Made by a program: the position numbers and the translations under genes
The notes under the pieces: generated by a model
Told to the model about the DNA's origin: nothing
Database searches by the model: none
What the model saw: only the letters and a program-made list of their open reading frames with translations
Shown: piece by piece, positions 10,131-19,275 of the stretch
How positions within the stretch are numbered: the stretch's first letter is position 1
How the letters are laid out: the number at the start of each line of letters is the position of its first letter
Origin: Rhodanobacter sp. DHB23
GTDB lineage: Bacteria > Pseudomonadota > Gammaproteobacteria > Xanthomonadales > Rhodanobacteraceae
NCBI RefSeq assembly: GCF_014842975.1
Contig: NZ_JACYXK010000019.1
Span: 62,001-126,000, forward strand
Length of the DNA stretch: 64,000 nucleotides
Direction: 5' to 3'

Positions 10131-10164
10131 GAAAAAGGCGGAGCCGCGAGGGCCCCGCCTTGGG
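10131..10164 (-). terminator. Intrinsic terminator of sodB
   Basis: On the minus strand a 10-bp stem (AAGGCGGGGC / GCTCCGCCTT, one mismatch) is followed by TTTTTCG, about 18 bp after the sodB stop. It isolates pyrH from sodB transcription. Confidence 0.8.
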
Positions 10165-10181
10165 GTGGCGCGCCAGGCAAA

Positions 10182-10760
10182 TCAGGCGAGGTTCTTCGCC
10201 GCGAATTCCCAGTTGACCAGGTTCCAGAACGCCTCGAGGTACTTCGGGCGGGCGTTGCGGTAGTCGATGTAGTAGGCGTGTTCCCACACGTCCACGGTGA
10301 GCAGCGGCTTGTCGCTGCCGGTGATCGGCGTGGCCGCGTTGGAGGTGTTGACGATGCCCAGCGTGCCGTCCGGGCGCTGCACCAGCCAGGTCCAGCCCGA
10401 GCCGAAGTTGCCGACGGCGGACTTGCTGAACTCCTCCTTGAACTTCTCGAACGAACCGAACGCCTTGTCGATCGCGTCGGCCAGCTTGCCGGTGGGCTCC
10501 TTGCCGCCCTTCGGGCTCAGCGAGTGCCAGTAGAAGGTGTGGTTCCAGACCTGCGCGGCGTTGTTGAACACGCCGCCGGAGGACTTCCGGATGATGTCTT
10601 CCAGCGCGGCGCCCTCGAACTCGGTGCCGGCGATCAGGTTGTTGAGGTTGGTCACGTAGGCCTGGTGGTGCTTGCCGTAGTGGAATTCCAGCGTCTCGGC
10701 GGAGATGTGCGGTTCGAGCGCGTTCTTTTCGTAGGGCAGGGCGGGAAGTTCGATCGCCAT
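10182..10760 (-). CDS. sodB: Superoxide dismutase (Fe type)
   Basis: 192-residue cytoplasmic SOD converting superoxide to hydrogen peroxide and oxygen. The four metal ligands are recognisable: His27 ([11 protein letters not shown]), His73 ([10 protein letters not shown]), Asp156 and His160 ([13 protein letters not shown]). [11 protein letters not shown] and SGWTWLV favour the iron rather than the manganese subgroup. ATG 10760 follows AAGGAGCCACTC. It is divergent from grxD, another redox/iron gene, over 111 bp. Confidence 0.95.
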   Translation of the reverse strand: MAIELPALPYEKNALEPHISAETLEFHYGKHHQAYVTNLNNLIAGTEFEGAALEDIIRKSSGGVFNNAAQVWNHTFYWHSLSPKGGKEPTGKLADAIDKAFGSFEKFKEEFSKSAVGNFGSGWTWLVQRPDGTLGIVNTSNAATPITGSDKPLLTVDVWEHAYYIDYRNARPKYLEAFWNLVNWEFAAKNLA

Positions 10761-10826
10761 GAGTGGCTCCTTGACGGTGGCTGGGGATAGGGATCGCGAC
10801 GGCCGGTGGCCGCCGATGGTCGACTG

Positions 10827-10855
10827 ATACAATACCGGTCTGTCCGCATTGTAAA
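10827..10855 (-). promoter_or_regulatory. Possible sodB promoter (overlaps a grxD -10-like box)
   Basis: On the minus strand TTTACA (10855-10850) is 17 bp from TTGTAT (10832-10827), a modest sigma-70-like pair. On the plus strand TACAAT (10828-10833) could serve grxD but has no matching -35 element. Weak evidence only. Confidence 0.3.
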
Positions 10856-10871
10856 GACGAACACCCGACCT

Positions 10872-11198
10872 ATGGACGTAAACGAGCGAATCAAGTCGCT
10901 GCTCGCTGCGCATCCCATCGTGCTCTTCATGAAGGGCACGCCGGAATTCCCGATGTGCGGCTTCTCCAGCCGTGCCGCGCAGGCATTGCAGCAGGCCGGC
11001 GCACCGTTCCATGCGGTGAACGTGCTGGCCGACCCGGAAATCCGCTCCGCGCTGCCGCACTACGCGAACTGGCCGACCTTCCCGCAGCTGTTCATCGAGG
11101 GTGAACTGATCGGCGGCTGTGACATCGTCGTCGATCTCGAGGCGTCCGGCGAGCTGGCGCGCATGGCCGGCGACGTGAGCGGAGCCGGGCGCGAATGA
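10872..11198 (+). CDS. grxD: Monothiol glutaredoxin Grx4 family
   Basis: 108-residue monothiol glutaredoxin, known in this family to bind and deliver [2Fe-2S] clusters, often with BolA proteins. The active site CGFS is at residues 29-32 within [30 protein letters not shown] carries the glutathione-binding TFPQ and GGCD motifs. Start ATG 10872 gives the family's usual length; the in-frame ATG at 10806 would add 22 unrelated residues. Its stop overlaps the next ATG by four bases. Confidence 0.95.
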   Translation: MDVNERIKSLLAAHPIVLFMKGTPEFPMCGFSSRAAQALQQAGAPFHAVNVLADPEIRSALPHYANWPTFPQLFIEGELIGGCDIVVDLEASGELARMAGDVSGAGRE

Positions 11199-11965
11199 CG
11201 TTGCCGACTGCGCGGTTCCCCGCGGGCTGGACGCCCGCCAGCGACACACTGGCCGGTCGCGTGGTGCTGGTCACCGGCGCCTATGGCGGCCTCGGCGGCG
11301 CGGTGGCGCGCGCGGCCGCACGCGCCGGCGCCACCGTCGTCGTCAGCGGCAAGCGCAAGCGCCAGCTGGAACAGTTGTACGACGCCATGCTGGCCGAAGG
11401 CCTGGCCGAACCGGTGATCCATCCGCTGGACATGGAGACCGCCACGCCGCGCGAATACGTCGCGCTGGCCGACGGCCTGCGCCACGACTTCGGCCGCCTG
11501 GACGGCATCGCGCACTGCGCGGCCAGCTTCGCCGGGCTCACGCCGGTCGCCATGCACAAGCCGGACGACTGGTTGCGCGCGATGCACGTCAACGTCAACG
11601 CCCCGTTCGCGCTCACCCAGGCCTGCCTGCCGCTGCTGCAGGAAGCGGCCGACAGCGCGGTGGTGTTCGTGCTGGACGATCCGCAGCGGCTGGCGCGTGC
11701 GCACTGGGGCGCCTATGGCGCCTCGAAGGCGGCGCTGGAGCGCTTCGCCGCCGTGCTGCATGAAGAGGTCGACGAAAGCCCGCTGCGCGTGCATGCCCTG
11801 CTGCCCGCGCCGATGCGCACCCGGCTGCGCCGGCAGGCCTACTTCGGCGAGGACACCCTGCGGCATCCGCTGCCGGATGCCACGGCGGAGGCCGTGGTCT
11901 GGCTGCTCGGCGCGCAGGGCCTGCCCGCGCGCGGCCATGTGCTCGACCTGCGGGAGGAGCACTGA
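11195..11965 (+). CDS. Short-chain dehydrogenase/reductase (YciK-like)
   Basis: 256-residue classical SDR with the nucleotide-binding motif TGAYGGLG (about residues 28-35), a catalytic Tyr and Lys in YGASK, and a central HVNVNAPF segment. The usual NAG motif is replaced by HCAASF. The family member most similar in style is the proteobacterial YciK oxidoreductase, whose substrate is not established. It overlaps grxD by 4 bp and marC by 1 bp, so it is co-translated with both. Substrate unknown. Confidence 0.85.
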   Translation: MTLPTARFPAGWTPASDTLAGRVVLVTGAYGGLGGAVARAAARAGATVVVSGKRKRQLEQLYDAMLAEGLAEPVIHPLDMETATPREYVALADGLRHDFGRLDGIAHCAASFAGLTPVAMHKPDDWLRAMHVNVNAPFALTQACLPLLQEAADSAVVFVLDDPQRLARAHWGAYGASKAALERFAAVLHEEVDESPLRVHALLPAPMRTRLRRQAYFGEDTLRHPLPDATAEAVVWLLGAQGLPARGHVLDLREEH

Positions 11966-12576
11966 TGGAAGCGCAGATGACCACCTTGTCGGCGGCGATC
12001 ATGCTGTTCCTCATCATGGATCCGCTGGGCAACATCCCGCTGTTCCTCAGCCTGCTCAAGGACGTGCCGCCCAAGCGCCGCCGCCGCGTGATGGTGCGCG
12101 AACTGCTGATCGCGCTGGGCGTGCTGCTGGGCTTCCTGGTCGGCGGCCAGCACCTGCTGAGCCTGCTGCAGCTCAAGCCGGATTCGATCAGCATCGCCGG
12201 CGGCATCGTGCTGTTCCTGATCGGCATCCGCATGGTGTTCCCGCCGGCGGATGGCGGCGGCATCTTCGGCAAGTCCAGCGGCGGCGAGCCCTTCATCGTG
12301 CCGATGGCGATACCCGGCGTGGCCGGGCCCTCGGCGATGGCCGCGCTGCTGCTGCTCACCAACACCCAGCCGGGGCGCACCGCGGAATGGGCTGTTGCGC
12401 TGGTCGGCGCCTGGTCGGCCACCGCGATCATCCTGCTGTTTTCCACCTACCTGTTCCGCTGGCTGGGCGAGAGCGTGCTGACCGCGCTGGAACGTGTCAT
12501 GGGCATGCTGCTGATCGCCCTGTCGGTGCAGATGTTCCTGGCCGGGGTGGCGGCTTTCCTGCATCTGTCGCTTTGA
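11965..12576 (+). CDS. MarC family integral membrane protein
   Basis: 203 residues with about six hydrophobic helices (starting AAIMLFLIMDPLGNIPLFLSLL, a hallmark of the MarC/YhgN family). Repeated halves carry the Asp-Pro and Gly-Pro motifs (MDPLGNIP; AIPGVAGPSAM). The family is inner-membrane; a drug-resistance role was once proposed but is not supported, and function is unknown. The ATG shares one base with the stop of the SDR gene. Confidence 0.9.
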   Translation: MEAQMTTLSAAIMLFLIMDPLGNIPLFLSLLKDVPPKRRRRVMVRELLIALGVLLGFLVGGQHLLSLLQLKPDSISIAGGIVLFLIGIRMVFPPADGGGIFGKSSGGEPFIVPMAIPGVAGPSAMAALLLLTNTQPGRTAEWAVALVGAWSATAIILLFSTYLFRWLGESVLTALERVMGMLLIALSVQMFLAGVAAFLHLSL

Positions 12577-12645
12577 CGGCGTTCGCGCCATTCGCTGGCG
12601 GATGGAAAAGCTGGCGACGGTGTAAAAATGCTGTAAAATAAGCCA

Positions 12646-12755
12646 GAAACAATACGCAGGGTTTCGACGGCGGGACGACGCAACTCAATCGGCATCGCAA
12701 AATAATCCGAAACCCGGATTCACTGGCTCGGCTCTAACGGAGGCCGGGCTTTTTT
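12646..12755 (+). ncRNA. Candidate structured small RNA or attenuated leader
   Basis: About 110 nt between marC and the TonB receptor. A -10-like TAAAAT (12634-12639) has a weak CTGGCG 17 bp upstream. An 8-bp stem GGGTTTCG (12659-12666) pairs with CGAAACCC (12708-12715), enclosing 41 nt. A terminator hairpin follows (12726-12733 with 12742-12749, two G-U pairs) with six T at 12750-12755. The receptor ORF starts 104 bp later. It could be an independent sRNA or a leader that attenuates the receptor. It carries three GGA triplets, one in the terminator loop. No Rfam family is recognised by eye. Confidence 0.45.
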
Positions 12756-12858
12756 GTGCCCTGAGTTTTCGTTTTTTCTTGCGATTGTCGCATTTGTCAG
12801 CTGCCGCGAATCGACCACTATCCGCTTCAATCTGAATTTGCACTCCAGAGGTACACAC

Positions 12859-15351
12859 ATGAAACGAGTCTATCTGTCTGCCGCGATCGCGCTGTCCCTT
12901 GGCCTGGTGTCGTCGGTGACGCTGGCGCAGGACGCCAGCGGGCAATCCGCCGCGGCCACTCAGGGTCAGCGCGTCAATGCGTCGAGCACCTCCAACACCA
13001 CCACCGCGAACGACACCAAGCGCAGCGCCAAGCAGCTGAGCACGGTGCAGGTGACGGCGCAGTCGCTGTCGCTGGGCGGTGGCCTGATGTCGGTGCAGAC
13101 TGCCCCGAAGGCCGTGTCCACGATCACCCGCGAAGCCATCGAGCAGGCCAGCCCGGGCAGCAACTTCACGCAGATGATCGGCTCCATCCCGGGCGTCAAC
13201 TCCGCCACCGACGACGCCACCGGCCTGGCCAACGGCCACTACAGCATGCGCGGCTACGACTCGTCCGACATCGGCATGACCGTGAACGGTGCGCCGATCA
13301 CCGACACCGGCAGCTATTCGGTGTACGGCACCGAGTACGGCGACAGCGAGAACATGGGCGACATCACGGTGCTGCAGGGCATCCCGGATGTGGACATGCC
13401 CGATTCCGGCGCCAGCGGCGGCCACATCGGCTGGGCCACCATCGATCCGCCGCACGAGGGTGGTGTGGACATCACGGAAACCCTCGGTACCAATGACTAT
13501 CACCGCACCTTCGTGCGCCTGAACACCGGCGATCTCGGCCCGGTGCGTTCGTGGATCTCCTATTCCGACAATTCCGCCGACTTCTGGCGCGGCAATGGCA
13601 CGCTGAAGGTTTCCAAGGTCGACGGCAAGTCGATCTGGACGATCGACGACGACAACTCGATCAGCGCCTCGCTGCAGTACAGCCGCCAGAGCAACTACCA
13701 GTACGACACCGTCAGCAAGCAGAACGTCGCGCAGTATGGTTACGACTACAACTACAACACCTCCTGGATTCCGCTGACCGGCCTGACCGGCACGGCGTTG
13801 AAGAATGCGGTGTCGACGGACAAGTACTACCAGGGCCTGGCCACCCAGCCTTACCAAAGCTGGATGTACAGCATGGACGGCGAGTTCAAGCTGGCCGACA
13901 GCCTGCACCTGTCGGTGATCCCGTACTTCTGGTACGGCAGCGGCGGCGGCGGCGCGGGCCAGACCGCCACCGAGAGCACCTCGCTCATCAACAAGTACCT
14001 CTACGCCAACGTTGACCTCAATGGCGACGGCAGCGTGGTGAACGGTTCCCAGGGCGTGGTGTACTCCTTCAGCATGGCGACCACCTACCGCCCGGGCGTG
14101 GTGGCGCGCTTCAACCAGGACTTCGGCCTCGACAACAGCCTGGAATACGGCTTCTGGTACGAGCGCTCGCGCAAGAGCCAGAACGACACCTACGGGCTGG
14201 TGAATCCCGAGACCGGCGCGCCGGCCAACATGTGGGGCACCTCGAGCTGGCTGACCTATCCGGATGGCCAGTCGCAGATCTACTACGACGAATACACCAT
14301 CACCGAGCTGAAGAAGGGCTTCGTCACCGACACCTGGACGCCGAACGACCAGTGGACCCTGCAGGCCGGCCTCAGCTACCTGTACGCCGACCGTACCGGC
14401 AGCGCGGTCGACTATCCCGGTTCCACCACGCAGACGCCGGCCCCCGGCGCGTCGCAGTCCTTCAGCAACAACTGGCACAAGTTCCTGCCGATGGCAGGTA
14501 TCAAGTACCAGCTGAACGACCAGAACCAGTTCTACATCGGCAGCGGCGAGACCTTCCGTGTGCCGACGAACACGGCGGCGATCTTCGGCATCCTGGCGGC
14601 GGCGGCCCCGGGCGGCGCGGTCGTCGACAATGCGGCCGTCAACAAGCCCGAGACCTCGTGGAACACCGACCTCGGCTGGCGTTTCTACGGTGATGCCGTG
14701 TCGGCCAGCGCGGACATCTATCACAGCAACTACTTCAACAAGCAGGAGTCGGCCTGCTTCGTCCCGGCGGGCGGCAGCAGCTGCAGCGTCTCGTACTACA
14801 CCGCGATCCCGCACATGAACATGCGCGGCTTCAACGGAGAGGCCAGCTGGAAGTTCGCCGAGCACTGGAAACTGTACGGCTCCTACACCTATACCCAGTC
14901 CCTCATCGAGGGCGCGATCAACGCCGGTGGCGACAACAGCACCGACGGCGCCCCCTATCCGACCAACGGCAAGACCATGCCGGATACGCCGCGCAACATG
15001 GGCAACCTGTCGCTGGGCTATGACGACGGGCACCTCTGGGCCAACCTGAATGCTCGCGCCACCAGCTCGCTGTACGGCGACTACCTCAATACCGAGCGGG
15101 TGGGTGGTTTCACCACCTACAGCCTCGGTGCGGGCTACAAGTTCGACAACTACGGCGGCTTCAAGCCGTACATCAAGGTCAACGCCTACAACCTCACCAA
15201 CAAGGAGGCGTACAGCTACGTGGGCAGCGCACCGCTGCTGGCGGCCTCGGGCAAGGCCCTGTACGCGGCCGGCTATTACGCCAGCACGCCTTACTACGGC
15301 CTGCTGCAGCCGCGTACCTACATGATCACCTTCGGCGCCTCGTTCAACTGA
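12859..15351 (+). CDS. TonB-dependent outer-membrane receptor
   Basis: 830-residue receptor. A signal peptide (MKRVYLSAAIALSLGLVSSVTLA) is followed by a short linker and a TonB-box-like QLSTVQVTAQ about residue 60. A plug domain comes next (about 75-210, with SIPGVNS, YSMRGYDSSDIGMTVNGAPI and ITVLQGIPD), then a 22-strand barrel ending YMITFGASFN. The family imports siderophores, cobalamin or glycans using TonB energy; the ligand cannot be read here. ATG 12859 was preferred over an upstream in-frame ATG at 12754 because it starts at the signal peptide and follows CCAGAGG. It is followed by its own terminator. Confidence 0.9.
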   Translation: MKRVYLSAAIALSLGLVSSVTLAQDASGQSAAATQGQRVNASSTSNTTTANDTKRSAKQLSTVQVTAQSLSLGGGLMSVQTAPKAVSTITREAIEQASPGSNFTQMIGSIPGVNSATDDATGLANGHYSMRGYDSSDIGMTVNGAPITDTGSYSVYGTEYGDSENMGDITVLQGIPDVDMPDSGASGGHIGWATIDPPHEGGVDITETLGTNDYHRTFVRLNTGDLGPVRSWISYSDNSADFWRGNGTLKVSKVDGKSIWTIDDDNSISASLQYSRQSNYQYDTVSKQNVAQYGYDYNYNTSWIPLTGLTGTALKNAVSTDKYYQGLATQPYQSWMYSMDGEFKLADSLHLSVIPYFWYGSGGGGAGQTATESTSLINKYLYANVDLNGDGSVVNGSQGVVYSFSMATTYRPGVVARFNQDFGLDNSLEYGFWYERSRKSQNDTYGLVNPETGAPANMWGTSSWLTYPDGQSQIYYDEYTITELKKGFVTDTWTPNDQWTLQAGLSYLYADRTGSAVDYPGSTTQTPAPGASQSFSNNWHKFLPMAGIKYQLNDQNQFYIGSGETFRVPTNTAAIFGILAAAAPGGAVVDNAAVNKPETSWNTDLGWRFYGDAVSASADIYHSNYFNKQESACFVPAGGSSCSVSYYTAIPHMNMRGFNGEASWKFAEHWKLYGSYTYTQSLIEGAINAGGDNSTDGAPYPTNGKTMPDTPRNMGNLSLGYDDGHLWANLNARATSSLYGDYLNTERVGGFTTYSLGAGYKFDNYGGFKPYIKVNAYNLTNKEAYSYVGSAPLLAASGKALYAAGYYASTPYYGLLQPRTYMITFGASFN

Positions 15352-15396
15352 TACGGCGACCATCGGCCCGCGGCTGGCACGGCGCGGGATTTCAAG

Positions 15397-15424
15397 GCCG
15401 GCACCTTCGGGTGCCGGCTTTTTT
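15397..15424 (+). terminator. Intrinsic terminator after the first TonB receptor
   Basis: Perfect 9-bp stem GCCGGCACC-TTCG-GGTGCCGGC with a UUCG loop, followed by TTTTTT. Confidence 0.93.
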
Positions 15425-15476
15425 GTTGTCGGCATCGCCCCGTCCGGGCTGCAGCAAATCGCGACAAGGGCAAATT

Positions 15477-15506
15477 GTTACGAATCTGTAATACCATTCG
15501 CGTAAC
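15477..15506 (+). promoter_or_regulatory. Inverted repeat in the promoter region of the second TonB receptor
   Basis: The 320-bp gap 15352-15671 holds the terminator of the upstream receptor and this AT-richer island. GTTACGAAT and ATTCGCGTAAC are inverted relative to each other around CTGTAATACC, with a 2-base insertion in the right arm. It lies about 165 bp before the receptor start and may be an operator or core promoter. No clear -35/-10 pair with 17-bp spacing is visible. Confidence 0.3.
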
Positions 15507-15671
15507 TTTTTGCGTCGCGGGCGTGGCCAAGGCAGCTTGGCCCGGCCGCTTCATTCCAGGGAACACCAGAAGAACCACCGCCACGCCCGGCGCGACAAGG
15601 GCGGCAGATGGTCCGGCCTGTTGCCCTGATTCCGTTGTTTGTTGCGAACCGCCCTGGGGGTCGATGTCTCT

Positions 15672-18600
15672 ATGAAACACACCAATCGTGCCAAATTGCT
15701 GTCGGTGGCCATTGCCACGCTGCTGGCTTCCTCGCCGGTGCTGGCGCAGGACACTTCGTCCTCGATCAGCGGCCGTGTGCTCGACGGCAATGGCCAGCCG
15801 ATCGCGGGCGCCACCGTGCAGATCGTGCACGAGCCGTCCGGTACCACCAAGATCGCCACCACCGATGCCAACGGCCGCTATTCGGCGCAGGGCCTGCGCG
15901 TGGGTGGCCCGTTCGACGTCACCGTGTCCAAGGCCGGCATGGCCCAGGGCGAGCAGAAGAACGTGTACCTGCAGCTGGCGCAGGACACCGCGGTCAACCT
16001 GACGATGGGCACCGAGCAGGCCAGGATGGCGAAGGAACTCGGCGGGGTCACCGTGTCGGCCAGCGCGCTGGCGCAGACCTTCACGCCGGACAACAAGGGC
16101 ATGTCCACCAATGTCTCGCAGCGCGAGTTGCAGGCCGCACCCTCGCCGGGCCGTTCGATCGCCGACATCGCCCGCCTCGATCCGCGCGTGTCGATCTCCG
16201 ATCGCGGCGAAGGCGCGATCTCCACGATGGGCATGAACAACCGCTACAACGCGATCACCGTGGACGGCGCCGGCGTGGGCGATCCGTTCGGCCTGAACTC
16301 CAATGGCATGCCCTACATCGGCTCGCCGATCTCGGCCGACACCATCGAGGAGTACAACATCTCGACGGCGAACTTCGACGTGGCCTCCGATACCGTGGGC
16401 GCCAACATCAATGCGGTCACCAAGAGCGGCACCAACGACTTCCACGGCTCGGTGTATTACGCCTACCGCAACGCCGACAAGCTGGTCGGCACGGCCGGCT
16501 GGTTGAACAAGGACCAGCCGGGTTACGACTACGCCGGCTACAAGCGCGACTGGACCGCCGGCGCCACGCTGGGCGGCCCCATCGTGCAGGACAAGCTGTT
16601 CTTCTTCGTCAACTACGAGAAGGAGAAGACCATCGGCCTGGGCGCCGACTCGGCCAACGGCCTCGACTCCACCCTCGGCAACGGCCCCTCCACCTCGAAC
16701 AAGGTGTCGCCGGGCGACCTGCAGCGCATCATCAACGCCGCCAAGGCGCTGGGCCTGAAGCCCGGCAACTTCAGCGGCGGCAACGTGGACCTGGGTGACC
16801 AGCGCTACCTGGTCAAGCTGGACTGGAACATCACCAACGACCACCGCGCCAGCTTCAGCTACCAGCGCACCAAGGAAACCCAGCCCATCGTGCAGGGCAA
16901 TTCCAGCAACGCGATCGGCCTGACCAGCTACTGGTACACCAAGAACAGCGACACCAAGAACATGGTGCTGCAGCTGTTCGACGACTGGAGCGACATCTTC
17001 TCCACCGAGACCAAGCTCGGTTACCGCCAGTTCTCGCAGATCCGCACCGTGGCCGACCAGCAGCCGCAGGTGTACGTGGACGTCGGCTTCAGCCAGAACG
17101 CGACGACGGGCAAGCAGACCGGCTCCACGCCGTATGTCGACCTGGGCGAGGACCAGTACAGCCACTACAACGTGCTGAACATCAAGACCTGGAACCTGTT
17201 CGAGGCGGCCACCCTGTACCTGGGCGACCACACCGTGAAGGGCGGCATCGATTTCCAGCAGAACAAGATCTACAACCTGTTCGGCCGCACCGAGTTCGGC
17301 GCCTATACCTTCTTCGGCATCGACAACTTCGAGAAGGGCATCTACGACTCGTACAACATCTACCAGCCTTCGCCGGGCTATACGCTCGGCGACGTGGCGG
17401 CGAAGTGGACGTTGCGCCAGACCAGCCTGTTCCTGCAGGACACATGGCAGGTGAACAACAACCTGTCGCTGCAGTACGGCATGCGCATCGACCAGGCCAA
17501 CACGGGCGATCGCCCGGCTTACAACCCGGTGGTGAGCAAGACCTTCGGTGTCGATCCGGACGGCCAGATCGTGGTCAATTACCAGCCGGGCAGCAACGTC
17601 ACCCCGCTGCGCAACGACAGCACCATCGACGGCCTGCGCATCGTCGAGCCGCGCGTGTCGTTCAACTACGCCTTCGACGGCGAGCGCATGATGCAGCTGC
17701 GCGGCGGTTTCGGCCTGTTCCAGTCCAACCCGCCGACGGTGTGGATGACCAACCCGTTCCAGAACAACGGCATCACCACCACCGTGTACCAGGTGTACAA
17801 CGACTACGGCCTGCAGCCGGGGCAAGGCAACAGCCTGCCGGTGTTCAGCCCGGATCCGTTCGGCCAGAGCCTGCCGCCGCCGTCGAGCAGCTCGATGAGC
17901 GTGGACACCATCGACCGCAACTTCAAGCTGCCTTCCGTGTGGAAGTACAGCCTGGCGTTCGATCGCGAGCTGCCGTGGTGGGGCACCGTGTTCTCGGCCG
18001 AGTACCAGTACGTCAAGGTGCGCAACGGCATCTGGTACCAGATGCTCAACCTCGGTTCGCCCACCGGCACCATGCCCGATGGCCGCGAGCAGTACTGGAA
18101 GACGCCGGGCGAGGCCGGCGCCAGCGCCGATGCGCGAGCCAACGCGAGCAAGAGCTTCACCTACAACTCCACCTACCTCACCAACACCCACAAGGGTCAT
18201 GCCGAAGCGCTGACCCTGTCGTTGAAGAAGCCGTTCTCCGACAACTGGTTCGGCAGCCTGGGCGTGACCTTCGGCGATTCCACCGAGGTGAACCCCGGTA
18301 CTTCCAGCCAAGCCAGCTCGAACCTGTCCAACAACGCCTGGGTGAACCCGAACGACGAGACGGTGGCGCGTTCCAACCGCGCGGTGCGCCAGCGCGTCAA
18401 TGCGTCGGTCACGTGGCAGCACCGCTTCTTCGGCGACTACGTCACCAGCATCAGTGCGTTCTACGACGGCCATACCGGCCAGCCGTACAGCTGGACCTTC
18501 GGCAACGACGCCAATGGCGACGGCTTCGGCAACGGCACCGACCTGGTCTACATCCCGCGCAACGGCGAAGTGACCCTGATCCAGCCGAACGGCCAGCCGG

Positions 18601-19034
18601 CCACCGCCACGCAGATCCAGCAGTTCTACAGCTACATCCACAGCGACAAGTACCTGAGCAAGCACCAGGGCCAGATCGCCCAGCGCAACGCGGCCACGGC
18701 CGCCTGGGTCAACGATCTGGACATGAGCTTCCGCCAGGAGGTCCCGGGCATCTTCAAGGGCAACAAGGGCGAAGTCCGCCTGGATGTCTACAACGTGCTG
18801 AACCTGGTCAACAAGCGCTGGGGGCAGGAACACGACCTGGGCTTCTACCAGACGCGCAACCTCGCCGACTATGCCGGCGTGGGCGCCGACGGCAAGTACA
18901 TCTACAAGCTGTACACGGACAAGGCCGGCAATTACCAGCCGGAGCAGTACACGGTGTACGACGCCGGCACCTACACCAAGACCAATGTGGTGTCGCGCTG
19001 GTCGGCGATGTTGACGGTTCGTTACACGTTCTGA
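15672..19034 (+). CDS. TonB-dependent receptor with carboxypeptidase-regulatory-like N-terminal domain (Oar-like)
   Basis: 1120 residues. A signal peptide (cut near LAQDTSS, about residue 25) is followed by a carboxypeptidase regulatory-like fold (about 26-110: SISGRVLDGNGQPIAGATV, TTDANGRYSAQGLRVGGPFDV). A plug domain (about 125-250) and a large barrel ending SAMLTVRYTF come next. Oar-type receptors with this layout are known in myxobacteria and Xanthomonadales; substrates are mostly unknown. A Ca-binding-like DANGDGFGNGTD loop lies in the C-terminal third. ATG 15672 starts the signal peptide; an in-frame ATG at 15639 is rejected. Confidence 0.9.
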   Translation: MKHTNRAKLLSVAIATLLASSPVLAQDTSSSISGRVLDGNGQPIAGATVQIVHEPSGTTKIATTDANGRYSAQGLRVGGPFDVTVSKAGMAQGEQKNVYLQLAQDTAVNLTMGTEQARMAKELGGVTVSASALAQTFTPDNKGMSTNVSQRELQAAPSPGRSIADIARLDPRVSISDRGEGAISTMGMNNRYNAITVDGAGVGDPFGLNSNGMPYIGSPISADTIEEYNISTANFDVASDTVGANINAVTKSGTNDFHGSVYYAYRNADKLVGTAGWLNKDQPGYDYAGYKRDWTAGATLGGPIVQDKLFFFVNYEKEKTIGLGADSANGLDSTLGNGPSTSNKVSPGDLQRIINAAKALGLKPGNFSGGNVDLGDQRYLVKLDWNITNDHRASFSYQRTKETQPIVQGNSSNAIGLTSYWYTKNSDTKNMVLQLFDDWSDIFSTETKLGYRQFSQIRTVADQQPQVYVDVGFSQNATTGKQTGSTPYVDLGEDQYSHYNVLNIKTWNLFEAATLYLGDHTVKGGIDFQQNKIYNLFGRTEFGAYTFFGIDNFEKGIYDSYNIYQPSPGYTLGDVAAKWTLRQTSLFLQDTWQVNNNLSLQYGMRIDQANTGDRPAYNPVVSKTFGVDPDGQIVVNYQPGSNVTPLRNDSTIDGLRIVEPRVSFNYAFDGERMMQLRGGFGLFQSNPPTVWMTNPFQNNGITTTVYQVYNDYGLQPGQGNSLPVFSPDPFGQSLPPPSSSSMSVDTIDRNFKLPSVWKYSLAFDRELPWWGTVFSAEYQYVKVRNGIWYQMLNLGSPTGTMPDGREQYWKTPGEAGASADARANASKSFTYNSTYLTNTHKGHAEALTLSLKKPFSDNWFGSLGVTFGDSTEVNPGTSSQASSNLSNNAWVNPNDETVARSNRAVRQRVNASVTWQHRFFGDYVTSISAFYDGHTGQPYSWTFGNDANGDGFGNGTDLVYIPRNGEVTLIQPNGQPATATQIQQFYSYIHSDKYLSKHQGQIAQRNAATAAWVNDLDMSFRQEVPGIFKGNKGEVRLDVYNVLNLVNKRWGQEHDLGFYQTRNLADYAGVGADGKYIYKLYTDKAGNYQPEQYTVYDAGTYTKTNVVSRWSAMLTVRYTF

Positions 19035-19058
19035 GCGCGCCCCGGCGTGTCCTCGGAA

Positions 19059-19087
19059 GCCGGCGCCCGCGAGGGCGCCGGCTTTTT
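19059..19087 (+). terminator. Intrinsic terminator after the Oar-like receptor
   Basis: Perfect 9-bp stem GCCGGCGCC-CGCGAG-GGCGCCGGC followed by TTTTT, 25 bp after the stop codon. Confidence 0.92.
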
Positions 19088-19275
19088 CATGATGTGCATT
19101 CCCGTACGCCGCTGCGCGGGCGATCCATGGGCATGCGGTGGCGATCCAGGCGTCCTGTCATGGCGCGAATCACGCGGCTCGTCTGTCTTGACTGCGCCGC
19201 GGCCTAGGCGGGAAGCTTCCCGGTCGCCGCATCCGCGTGGGCATGTGCCCGCGGGACAGTGGCATGGAGATACCG

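Noticed and set aside
12659-12676. GGTTTCGACGG resembling the conserved 5' region of tmRNA
   Set aside because: No tRNA-like acceptor end, tag ORF or 3' half within several hundred bases; the match is short.
12685-15435. Very long open frame antisense to the first TonB receptor (and a similar one at 15318-18833)
   Set aside because: High-GC shadow frames. The plus-strand products have signal peptide, plug and barrel; the antisense translations are low-complexity Val/Ala/Arg/His-rich.
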